The position numbers and the translations under genes were made by a program. 64,000 nt of DNA from assembly GCF_030150155.1 (NCBI RefSeq), contig NZ_JASLGR010000047.1:1-64000 (forward strand), read 5' to 3'. The notes under the pieces were generated by a model that was not told where the DNA came from, ran no database searches, and saw only the letters and a program-made list of their open reading frames with translations. The stretch is from Nocardioides sp. Its GTDB lineage: Bacteria; Actinomycetota; Actinomycetes; Propionibacteriales; Nocardioidaceae. This document shows positions 50,179-57,435 of the stretch, piece after piece. Position 1 is the first letter of the stretch. The number at the start of each line of letters is the position of its first letter.

Positions 50179-51030
50179 TCAGTAGGTGTAGAAGCCGCGG
50201 CCGGTCTTGCGGCCGAGCAGGCCGGCGTCGACCATCCGGTTGAGCAGCGGCGGGGCGGAGTAGAGCGGCTCCTTGAACTCCTCGTACAGCGACTCCGCGA
50301 CGGCCTTGGTGGTATCCAGACCGATCAGGTCGGCCAGCGCGAGCGGTCCCTGCGGGTGGGCGGCGCCGAGCACCAGGCCCTGGTCGATGTCCTCGGCCGA
50401 GGCGAAGCCGGACTCGTACATCCGGATCGCGGAGAGGATGAAGGGGATCAGCAGCGCGTTGACCACGAAGCCGGCGCGGTCCTGGCAGTCGATCGCGCTC
50501 TTGCCCAGGTCGTCCTGGACGAAGGAGCGGGCGAGCTCGACCGACGCGGGGTCGGTGAGCAGCGAGGGCACCAGCTCGACGAGCTTGAGCACTGGCACCG
50601 GGTTGAAGAAGTGGATGCCGAGCACGTGCGTGGGTCGCTTGGTGACGACGGCCAGCTTCATGATCGGGATCGAGGAGGTATTCGAGGCCAGCAGCGCGTC
50701 GGGGCTGGTCACGATCTCGTCGAGCTTCTTGAACAGCTCGGTCTTGGCGGCCTCGTCCTCGACGATCGCCTCGACCACGAGATCGCGGTCGGCGACGGCG
50801 GTCAGGTCCTCGACAACCCGGATCCGTGCCAGTACGTCGGCGGCGGAGTCGATCTTGCCGCGCTGCTCAGCCTTCTCCAGCGAGGCGGTCAGCCGCTTCG
50901 TGGCCGCCTCGACGGCCGCCGGGCTGGACTCCACCACGATGACGTCCTTGCCCGCGCGGGCACAGACCTCGGCGATGCCCGAGCCCATCAGGCCACCGCC
51001 GATGACACCTACGCGCTGAATGCTCGTCAC
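50179..51030 (-). CDS. fadB2: 3-hydroxybutyryl-CoA dehydrogenase family protein
   Basis: A 283-aa NAD-dependent enzyme. The Rossmann start is RVGVIGGGLMGSGIAEVCARAG. The catalytic elements are ASNTSSIPI, LGIHFFNPVPVLKLVELVP (His-Glu pair) and KSAIDCQDRAGFVVNALLIPF. It oxidises 3-hydroxyacyl-CoA to 3-ketoacyl-CoA. The GTG at 51030 has AGGAG 7 nt upstream, which decides against longer starts. It diverges from a TetR regulator whose operator-like palindrome lies in the 85-bp gap, suggesting repression by acyl-CoA or substrate. Confidence 0.92.
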   Translation of the reverse strand: MTSIQRVGVIGGGLMGSGIAEVCARAGKDVIVVESSPAAVEAATKRLTASLEKAEQRGKIDSAADVLARIRVVEDLTAVADRDLVVEAIVEDEAAKTELFKKLDEIVTSPDALLASNTSSIPIMKLAVVTKRPTHVLGIHFFNPVPVLKLVELVPSLLTDPASVELARSFVQDDLGKSAIDCQDRAGFVVNALLIPFILSAIRMYESGFASAEDIDQGLVLGAAHPQGPLALADLIGLDTTKAVAESLYEEFKEPLYSAPPLLNRMVDAGLLGRKTGRGFYTY

Positions 51031-51098
51031 GCGCTTCTCCTCTTCCGTACGCTGCTCACGAATGAAACTCAATTCCATGTTTACGGTACTCCGTCCCA

Positions 51099-51111
51099 TG
51101 AACTAGGTTCA
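51099..51111. promoter_or_regulatory. Operator-like palindrome in the fadB2/TetR gap
   Basis: TGAAC-TAG-GTTCA is a perfect inverted repeat lying 5-17 bp before the TetR GTG. It overlaps the TetR -10 hexamer TAGGTT (51104-51109), a placement suited to autoregulation. The half-site AAC/GTT resembles acyl-CoA-responsive TetR operators but with a 3-bp spacer. Confidence 0.5.
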
Positions 51112-51115
51112 AGCC

Positions 51116-51814
51116 GTGCCCACCGACGCGTCCTCCTCCCCCGAGCAGACCTCCACCCGGGACCGCCTGGTCGCCGCGGCGTTCGACCTCTTCGCCGAGC
51201 AGGGCTTCGAGAACACCACCGTCGACGAGATTGCCCAGCGCGCAGGCGTGGGCCGGTCCACCTTCTTCCGCAACTTCGGCAGCAAGGAGGACGCGATCTT
51301 CCCCGAGCACGACGCCCTGCTGGCACGGATCGAGGAACGGCTGTCCACCGCCGATCCCGAGACCCGCGGCCTCGCCGTCGCCGAGGCCGCCCGACTCGTC
51401 CTCCAGCACTACCTGGCCGAGGGCGCGCGGGCACGCACGCGCTACCGGCTGACCCGGTCGGTGCCCGCGCTCCAGGCCCGCGAGGTGGCCGGCCTGCGCC
51501 AGTACCAGCGCCTCTTCACCCGCTTCCTGGCACGCTGGTGGGCCGACGAGACCGACGGCCCACTGCGCGCCGAGCTGATGGCGGCCGCCATCGTCACCGC
51601 CCACAACCACGTCCTGCGCCGCTGGCTGCGCGGCGAGGCCGAGACCGCCGGCGAGACGCGGCGCGGCTTCGACCACGCCATCGACATCGTGCTGGAGCAG
51701 CCCACGAACGACGACGACTCCACCACCGTGATCGTGATGCGATCAGGTGGTGGAGTCGAGGCTGTCGCCAACCGGCTCCGGCGAGCCCTCGCCGAGGTCA
51801 GCGCTTCACAGTGA
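51116..51814 (+). CDS. TetR-family transcriptional regulator
   Basis: A 232-aa repressor. The N-terminal helix-turn-helix is RDRLVAAAFDLFAEQGFENTTVDEIAQRAGVGRSTFFRNFGSKEDAIF (about 15-62). The helical ligand domain includes RYQRLFTRFLARWW-like segments. The divergent layout with fadB2-fadE25 and the intervening palindrome suggest it controls that pair. Whether it could also bind the KstR-type palindrome at 45250 is unknown; it lacks the larger KstR architecture that I would look for. GTG start 6 nt after TAGGTT, leaderless. Its end overlaps the convergent secreted-protein gene by 17 bp. Confidence 0.9.
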   Translation: MPTDASSSPEQTSTRDRLVAAAFDLFAEQGFENTTVDEIAQRAGVGRSTFFRNFGSKEDAIFPEHDALLARIEERLSTADPETRGLAVAEAARLVLQHYLAEGARARTRYRLTRSVPALQAREVAGLRQYQRLFTRFLARWWADETDGPLRAELMAAAIVTAHNHVLRRWLRGEAETAGETRRGFDHAIDIVLEQPTNDDDSTTVIVMRSGGGVEAVANRLRRALAEVSASQ

Positions 51815-52883
51815 GGGTGATCCGCTTGCTGGCGGGCTTGGCCTTGCCGCCGCCGAGGAAGCGGACCAGCAGGCGGTGCTTGCCCACGGCCAGCTTCGGC
51901 AGCGCGACCTTGAGCTTGCCCTTGAGCGTGGTGTAGCCCAGCGCCTTGGTGCCGTCGCAGACCAGGACGGCGCCCTTGGCCTTCTTCTTGCCTCCGGCCT
52001 TGTAGGTGCCGGAGATGGTGAGCTTGGCGTGCGCCCGCGCCTTGACCTTCTTCTTGGCGAGGGCGAGCTTCAGCGTCGTCTTCTTGGTGCCGACCTTCGG
52101 CAGCGCAGCCGTGCAGGGGTTGAGGGCCGGGGCCGTCTTCGGGCCGGTCGTGCCGGTCTTGGTCGGCGTCTTCGACACCACACCGCCGGCCAGGACGATG
52201 CGGTTGTGGTCGACCACCGTGGCGGTGGCACCGCCGACGGTCGAGATCGTGCAGCCCAGGGTGGTGACGGCACTGCCGACGGCCGAGCTGAGGAACTTCA
52301 GGTCGAACGCGGACGGCGCGGTCACCGAGTAGGTGCCGTCGCTCGGCGCGGTCAGACCACCGGTGAGGTTGCCCAGCACCAGGTTGAGCGGGTTGCTCTG
52401 CCCCAGCGTGCTGAGGTCGCCCAGGGTGAAGGTCTGCGACAGGCTCCCGCCGAGCGAGGAGACCGTCGTGCCGAGGCTGTTGACCAGGTCGAACTCGACG
52501 TCGGCGACCTGCGCGGTCAGCGAGGTCGAGGAGCCGAACGCGGTGCCGAGCAGCTGGTTGATGATGTTGAGCAGCGGGTCGAGGGCCGTGTGCAGCAGGC
52601 CGTTGACCACGTCGAGCAGCTGGGTCAGGACACTGCCGACCTGACCGACCAGCGAGTTGAGCACCGGCTGGAGCGGCGTACCCGTCGTCAGACCGTCGGT
52701 GAGCGACTGCAACGTGACGGTCAGCGGAAGGCTGATGCTCTTCAGCCCCGACGTGCCGGTGCAGGTGTACGTCGCGGTCGGCGCGGTGGTCGCGGCGTGG
52801 GCCGGCGCGGGCGCGAAGGCCAGGCCACCGGCGGTCAGCGCACCGGCTGCCACCACAGAGACGAGACGGGTTCGGATCGACAA
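51798..52883 (-). CDS. Secreted protein with Ig-like, Lys-rich C-terminus
   Basis: A 361-aa exported protein. The signal peptide is LVSVVAAGALTAGGLAFAPAPAHA, then A-T-T. The middle region (about 50-190) is Leu/Ser/Gly-rich. The C-terminal 100 residues form a bacterial Ig-like unit very rich in Lys (KKTTLKLALAKKKVKARAHAKL, GKHRLLVRFLGGGKA). Two pairs of Cys may form disulfides. Function unknown; a structural surface or wall-binding role is a guess. TTG start at 52883 with GGAGG 8 nt upstream; no better start fits the signal peptide. Confidence 0.75.
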   Translation of the reverse strand: MSIRTRLVSVVAAGALTAGGLAFAPAPAHAATTAPTATYTCTGTSGLKSISLPLTVTLQSLTDGLTTGTPLQPVLNSLVGQVGSVLTQLLDVVNGLLHTALDPLLNIINQLLGTAFGSSTSLTAQVADVEFDLVNSLGTTVSSLGGSLSQTFTLGDLSTLGQSNPLNLVLGNLTGGLTAPSDGTYSVTAPSAFDLKFLSSAVGSAVTTLGCTISTVGGATATVVDHNRIVLAGGVVSKTPTKTGTTGPKTAPALNPCTAALPKVGTKKTTLKLALAKKKVKARAHAKLTISGTYKAGGKKKAKGAVLVCDGTKALGYTTLKGKLKVALPKLAVGKHRLLVRFLGGGKAKPASKRITLTVKR

Positions 52884-53053
52884 GGTATTCCCTCCAGAGA
52901 AGTCACCGGGGCTCCCTCGAACCCGCGCCTCACCGTAGGACGGTCCCGACCCCACCGTCCTGCCTCCGAGCCGCCTTTGGGACCTTGTACCCACAAGGTT
53001 CGCCCGTACGTCGGACACGGAGCGCCCCACCGGCCGGGTGGCACGATGGAGCC

Positions 53054-53497
53054 ATGAACGACACGCCCGCCTGGCTCGACCCTGCCACCATCGACCACCT
53101 GCTCGACGACACCGAGACCTGGGCGATCGTGGGCCTGTCGGGTGACCCGTACCGGACGGCGTACAGCATCGCCGCCGAGCTCCAGGAGCACGGCAAGCGG
53201 ATCGTGCCGATCCACCCCCGTGCCGCCGAGATCGGCGAGGTGCTGGGCGAGAAGGCCTACGCGAGCCTGGCCGACGTGCCGTTCCCGATCGACGTCGTCG
53301 ACGTCTTCCGGCGCTCCGAGGCGGCCGGTCAGTTCGCAGACGAGGCGGTCGCCGTCGGCGCGAAGGGCGTCTGGTTCCAGATGGGCGTGCTCGACGAGGA
53401 GGCCTTCGAGCGCACCCGTGCCGCGGGTGTGCCGATGGTGATGGACACCTGCCCGAGCAAGGTCTGGTTCCAGCGCGCCCGGGCTGCTCAGAGCTGA
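53054..53497 (+). CDS. CoA-binding (YccU-type) protein
   Basis: A 147-aa CoA_binding_2 protein with a Rossmann-like core: WAIVGLSGDPYRTAYSIAAELQEHGKRIVPIHP, then PIDVVDVFRRSE and GVWFQMGVLDEEAF, ending VMDTCPSKVWF. The family binds CoA or a nucleotide; no reaction is established. The ATG at 53054 has GGAG just upstream. Its last 10 bp overlap the convergent purE gene. Confidence 0.88.
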   Translation: MNDTPAWLDPATIDHLLDDTETWAIVGLSGDPYRTAYSIAAELQEHGKRIVPIHPRAAEIGEVLGEKAYASLADVPFPIDVVDVFRRSEAAGQFADEAVAVGAKGVWFQMGVLDEEAFERTRAAGVPMVMDTCPSKVWFQRARAAQS

Positions 53498-53994
53498 GCG
53501 TCGCGGACGACGGCACCCTTCGCCTGGGCGACGGCCTTGAGGTCGGCCTGGAAGTCGAGCACCCGGGCGGCCAGGTCGGCATCGCCCACGGCAAGGATCC
53601 GGGCCGCGAGCAGGCCCGCGTTGCGGGCGTTGCCGATCGAGACGGTGGCGACCGGGACGCCGGCCGGCATCTGCACGATGGAGAGCAGCGAGTCCATCCC
53701 GTCGAGGTACTTCAGCGGGACCGGGACGCCGATCACGGGCAGCGGCGTGACCGAGGCGAGCATGCCCGGCAGGTGCGCGGCACCGCCGGCGCCGGCGATG
53801 ATCACCGACAGACCGCGCTCGTGGGCGCTCTTGCCCCAGGCGATCATCTCCTCGGGCATCCGGTGGGCCGAGACCACGTCGGCCTCCCAGGTGATGCCGA
53901 ACTCGGTGAGCGCCTCGGCGGCGGCCTTCATCACGGGCCAGTCGGAGTCCGACCCCATCACGATGCCGACGCGGGCAACAGTCTTCTCGGTCAT
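53488..53994 (-). CDS. purE: N5-carboxyaminoimidazole ribonucleotide mutase
   Basis: A 168-aa class I PurE. It has the signature VGIVMGSDSDWPVMKAA, the catalytic His region VVSAHRMPEEM, and IIAGAGGAAHLPGMLASVTPLPVIGVP. It converts N5-CAIR to CAIR in purine synthesis. It lies 18 bp downstream of purK, its pathway partner, in the same orientation. Confidence 0.97.
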   Translation of the reverse strand: MTEKTVARVGIVMGSDSDWPVMKAAAEALTEFGITWEADVVSAHRMPEEMIAWGKSAHERGLSVIIAGAGGAAHLPGMLASVTPLPVIGVPVPLKYLDGMDSLLSIVQMPAGVPVATVSIGNARNAGLLAARILAVGDADLAARVLDFQADLKAVAQAKGAVVRDAQL

Positions 53995-54012
53995 GTCTGC
54001 AGTCTCCTCAGG

Positions 54013-55194
54013 TCACTCAGAGTCGTTGCCGAGATCGCCGGCGAACCAGGCGGCGGCATGGCGGGCGCGCTCCAGGCAGGTCTCCAGGTCGTCGCCGTAG
54101 GCGTTGACGTGGCCGACCTTGCGTCCGGGGCGCAGCTCCTTGCCGTAGAGGTGCACACGCAGGTGCGGGTCACGGGCCAGAGCGTGCGGGAAGCCGTCGT
54201 ACAGCCGACCGACCTCACCGCTGGCGGCAGCCTCGCCGCCGAGGATGTTGACCATCACGGTCCACGGTGCCCGCGGCGTGGGCGAGCCCAGCGGCAGGTC
54301 CATCACGGCCCGGAGGTGGTTCTCGAACTGCGAGGTCTCGGCACCGTCCTGGGTCCAGTGCCCGGTGTTGTGCGGACGCATCGCCAGCTCGTTGACCAGG
54401 ATCTGGGTGGTGCCGTACTCGTCGACGACCTCGAAGAGCTCGACGGCGAGGATGCCGACCACACCGAGCTCACCGGCGATCCGGAGCGCGAGGGTCTGCG
54501 CCTGCGCGGCCAGCTCGGGGTCGAGGTCGGGCGCCGGGGCGATCACCTCGTGGCAGATGCCGTCACGCTGCGTGGTCTGCACGACCGGGTAGCCGGCGGC
54601 CTGACCGCTGGCCGAGCGGGCGACGAGGGCGGAGAGCTCGCGACGGAACGGCACCAGCTCCTCGGCCAGCACCTCGACGCCGGCCGCCTCGGCGACGGCG
54701 AACGGCTCGGCCAGGTCGGCCTCGGAGCGCACCACCCAGACGCCCTTGCCGTCGTAGCCGCCGCGGGTCGTCTTGAGCACGCACGGGAAGCCGAAGTCGA
54801 CCACGGCCGCCGCGTCGGTGACGATCGCGTTGCGCGGGCACGGCGCACCGAGCTCGGCCAGCCGGGCACGCATCCGGCCCTTGTCCTGGGCGTAGACGAG
54901 CGCCTGCGGCCCAGGCCGTACGGCGACACCGTCGGCCTCCAGTGCGGCGAGGTGCTCGGTGGGGACATGCTCGTGGTCGAACGTGACCGCAGCACAGCCG
55001 GCGGTGACCCGTCGCAGCGTCTCCAGGTCGCGGTAGTCGCCCACGATCTGGTCCGGGATCACCTGCGCTGCCGAGACCCCTTCGGCCTCGGCCAGGAGCC
55101 GGAGCGGGAGTCCGAGAGCGATGGCGGGTTGCGCCATCATGCGGGCCAGCTGCCCGCCTCCGATCACAGCAAGGGTCGGTGCGAGCTCAGCCAC
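54013..55194 (-). CDS. purK: N5-carboxyaminoimidazole ribonucleotide synthase
   Basis: A 393-aa ATP-grasp enzyme making N5-CAIR from AIR, ATP and bicarbonate. It begins LAVIGGGQLARMMAQPAIALGLPL and has FGFPCVLKTTRGGYDGKGVWVV and VNELAMRPHNTGHWTQDG, all typical of PurK. GTG start with TAGGCT 6 nt upstream, leaderless. It heads the purK-purE transcript. Confidence 0.96.
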   Translation of the reverse strand: MAELAPTLAVIGGGQLARMMAQPAIALGLPLRLLAEAEGVSAAQVIPDQIVGDYRDLETLRRVTAGCAAVTFDHEHVPTEHLAALEADGVAVRPGPQALVYAQDKGRMRARLAELGAPCPRNAIVTDAAAVVDFGFPCVLKTTRGGYDGKGVWVVRSEADLAEPFAVAEAAGVEVLAEELVPFRRELSALVARSASGQAAGYPVVQTTQRDGICHEVIAPAPDLDPELAAQAQTLALRIAGELGVVGILAVELFEVVDEYGTTQILVNELAMRPHNTGHWTQDGAETSQFENHLRAVMDLPLGSPTPRAPWTVMVNILGGEAAASGEVGRLYDGFPHALARDPHLRVHLYGKELRPGRKVGHVNAYGDDLETCLERARHAAAWFAGDLGNDSE

Positions 55195-55240
55195 GCTGAC
55201 AGCCTATCGGTGCCGGCCCGCCCCACCGAACCGTGCGGGG

Positions 55241-55552
55241 TCACCGGATCAGCGGGCTCTTCTCGAAGCGCAGGCCCTTGCCCCGGATGGTGGTGATCAG
55301 GCTGGGGCGCCGGGTGTCGTCGCCGAGCTTGCGGCGCACCCAGCCGAGGTGGACGTCGATGGTCTTGGAGGAGGTGAAGAACTCGGTGTTCCACACGTCG
55401 CGCATCAGGTCCGCGCGGCTGACGATCAGGCCGGCGTTGGAGATCAGCTTGTAGACGAGGTCGAACTCCTTGCGCGACAGCGTGACCTCTTCGTCGTTGC
55501 GCCAGGCGCGGCGATTGTCCGGATCGACCCGAACGTCCTGAACCTCAATCAC
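55241..55552 (-). CDS. Stand-alone OmpR/PhoB-type winged-helix DNA-binding protein
   Basis: A 103-aa protein that is nothing but a Trans_reg_C winged helix: VTLSRKEFDLVYKLISNAGLIVSRADL, then TIDVHLGWVRRKLGDD and ITTIRGKGLRFE. There is no receiver domain, so it cannot be regulated by phosphorylation in the usual way. GTG start with TACTGT 7 nt upstream, leaderless. It sits between purK and the adenylate cyclase gene; targets unknown. Confidence 0.85.
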   Translation of the reverse strand: MIEVQDVRVDPDNRRAWRNDEEVTLSRKEFDLVYKLISNAGLIVSRADLMRDVWNTEFFTSSKTIDVHLGWVRRKLGDDTRRPSLITTIRGKGLRFEKSPLIR

Positions 55553-55609
55553 GGTCGCAACAGTAAAGGCGCACGGACGCGTTAATCGACCGTTTGCAGG
55601 TTAGGGCCA

Positions 55610-55627
55610 ATGGCATCTTCATGCCAT
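55610..55627 (-). terminator. Small hairpin after the cyclase gene
   Basis: ATGGCAT-CTTC-ATGCCAT, a perfect 7-bp stem with a tetraloop, 29 nt downstream of the cyclase stop. It could end the birA-cyclase transcript. Short, so moderate confidence. Confidence 0.45.
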
Positions 55628-55656
55628 CCGCTGTGCAGACCCTGTGGACGTGCCTG

Positions 55657-56598
55657 TCAGTGCCGCATCACGGCGACGGGCTCGAGGACGCCGAAGCCGC
55701 GCACCGGCCGAGCCGGGAGCCGTCGGGTCTCGAACAGGTCCGGCGGCAGCTGCCCGGCGGTGGCCTCGTCGATGATGATCCGGTTGCGGCGGGCGACAGC
55801 GGTCAGCCGGGCCGCCATGTTCACCGGCGGGCCGAAGACGTCGCCCATCCGCAGCACCACCGAGCCGGTCGCGATCCCGACCCTGACATCGGGCATCCGC
55901 GGGTCCCGGCCGATCACGTTGATGATCCCCTCGCCGGTGTCCAGCGCCCGGATCGGGTCCTCGTTGATGAACAGCACCGAGTCCCCCAGGGACTTGATCA
56001 CGCGCCCCTTCTGCAACGCCACGACGTCGGCGCAGCGGGACTCGAAGAGCTCGACCAGGTCGCCGATCTTCTCCTCCGAGAGCGTGTTGGACAGCGCGGT
56101 GAAGGAGACGATGTCGGCGAACCCGACGGTGACCTGGATGGTGTTGGCCTCGTCGGCGGTGTCCAGACGCCCCATCGCGTTGGCCATGTGGCGCCGCCAG
56201 GCGTAGATCATCAGCCGCTCGAAGGACGGGTTGAACGAGGTGGAGAACGTCTCTGCCGCGGCCCGCGGGGCGGTCGCGGTGCCGTCCTCCTCACCGTGCC
56301 CGTCGAACTGGTGGGCCAGCGCCGAGACCTCCCACTCGGCCAGCCGGGCCATCGACAGGCCCAGGCCCCGGGTCAGGTTGATCGCCATGTCGAAGTCGAC
56401 GACACCGGTCTCGAGCACCTTCTCCACGGTGCGCAGCGCCTCGATGTCGGCCTCGCTGTAGATCGCCTCGCCGCCGGCGTCGGCGAACCCCAGGGCGCGC
56501 CACAGCCGCTTGGAGCGGTCCTCGGAGATCCCCGTGATCGAGGCGACCTCGGCCGAGGTGAAACGGGGGGCTTCGGAATCGGGCACGGGCGGCATCAT
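55657..56598 (-). CDS. cya: Class III adenylate cyclase
   Basis: A 313-aa protein. The N-terminal 150 residues carry a MerR-like helix region (FTSAEVASITGISEDRSKRLWRALGF) plus a helical regulatory part, as in mycobacterial/Streptomyces cyclases of the Rv1264 type. The catalytic domain has the metal Asp in GFADIVSFTALS, the adenine-selecting Lys and second metal Asp in GRVIKSLGDSVLF, and the transition-state Asn/Arg in PPVNMAARLTAVA. It should make cAMP. Its place beside birA matches Streptomyces cya. ATG 56598 or 56595. A CRP-type site lies in the adjacent birA/accD promoter. Confidence 0.9.
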   Translation of the reverse strand: MMPPVPDSEAPRFTSAEVASITGISEDRSKRLWRALGFADAGGEAIYSEADIEALRTVEKVLETGVVDFDMAINLTRGLGLSMARLAEWEVSALAHQFDGHGEEDGTATAPRAAAETFSTSFNPSFERLMIYAWRRHMANAMGRLDTADEANTIQVTVGFADIVSFTALSNTLSEEKIGDLVELFESRCADVVALQKGRVIKSLGDSVLFINEDPIRALDTGEGIINVIGRDPRMPDVRVGIATGSVVLRMGDVFGPPVNMAARLTAVARRNRIIIDEATAGQLPPDLFETRRLPARPVRGFGVLEPVAVMRH

Positions 56599-56605
56599 CC
56601 CACTC

Positions 56606-57415
56606 TCAGACGGCCCGCAGGTGCACGACGTCACCGGCAGCCACGGTGACCGGACCGGTCTCGGTCGAGATCACCAGACAGCCCGAGGAGTCCACCGCCA
56701 CGGCGGTGCCGAGGAGCATGTCGCCACCCGGCAGCTCGGCCCTGACCGAACGACCGAGGGTGACACTGACCGAACCGTACGTCGAGGCCACCTGCTCGGG
56801 GTCGGCGAGCCAGTCCGCGTAGTGCGCGAAAAGCGAGCGCAGCACCGTGATCAGCACCTGGGTGCGGTCCACCGGTGCCCCCGACTCGATGGTCAGCGAG
56901 GTCGCGGTCTCCACCGGCAGGTCGGCGGCCTCGATCGAGGTGTTGAGTCCGATCCCGATCACCGCGGCCGGACCGTCGGGGGTCTCCACCCGCTCGACCA
57001 GGATCCCGCAGACCTTCGCCTCCGAGCGGGTGCCCTCAGCCGGGCCAGTCCTACTGAGCAAGACGTCGTTGGGCCATTTCACGCCCGCGTCGAAGCCCAT
57101 CTCGCGCAGTGCGGAGGTGACCGCCAGGCCGGCCAACAGCGGCAGCCAGGTCCAGCGCGTGATCGCCAGATCGCGCGGTCGCAGCAGCACCGAGAAGGTC
57201 AGGGCCGAGTACCGCGGCGTGCTCCAGACACGGTCAAGACGGCCGCGTCCGGCGGTCTGGTGCTCGGTCGCGATCACCAGCCCCTCCGGGGCGCCCTCGC
57301 GGGCGCAATCGGCCAGGACGGCATTCGTGGAGGGCGTCTCGGAGAGGACTTCGACGACCCAATCATCGTCTCCTGTGAGAAGGGTCACAGGATCGAGCGG
57401 CGCAGGTGAACTCAC
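56606..57415 (-). CDS. birA: Biotin-[acetyl-CoA-carboxylase] ligase
   Basis: A 269-aa mono-functional biotin protein ligase without the N-terminal helix-turn-helix of E. coli BirA. Marks are SETPSTNAVLADCA, ATEHQTAGRGRLDRVW (biotinyl-AMP loop) and VKWPNDVLLS, with a C-terminal SH3-like cap. It biotinylates carboxylase alpha subunits, which fits the divergent accD/accE genes. GTG start. The first codons overlap a perfect TGTGA-N6-TCACA site. It probably heads a birA-cya transcript (7-bp gap). Confidence 0.94.
   Translation of the reverse strand: MSSPAPLDPVTLLTGDDDWVVEVLSETPSTNAVLADCAREGAPEGLVIATEHQTAGRGRLDRVWSTPRYSALTFSVLLRPRDLAITRWTWLPLLAGLAVTSALREMGFDAGVKWPNDVLLSRTGPAEGTRSEAKVCGILVERVETPDGPAAVIGIGLNTSIEAADLPVETATSLTIESGAPVDRTQVLITVLRSLFAHYADWLADPEQVASTYGSVSVTLGRSVRAELPGGDMLLGTAVAVDSSGCLVISTETGPVTVAAGDVVHLRAV
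57373..57390. promoter_or_regulatory. Perfect CRP-type site between birA and accD
   Basis: CTGTGA-GAAGGG-TCACAG is an exact match to the TGTGA-N6-TCACA consensus of CRP/GlxR. It lies inside the 5' end of birA and is centred 55 bp upstream of the accD start (about -54 if accD is leaderless). A second short palindrome GTGA-AC-TCAC (57406-57415) covers the birA start codon. Confidence 0.65.
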
Positions 57416-57435
57416 AGACAGTAGGGTGCCACCTT

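Noticed and set aside
51091..51120. tRNA T-loop-like GGTTCAAGCC
   Set aside because: No acceptor, D or anticodon arms surround it; it is the TetR promoter region.
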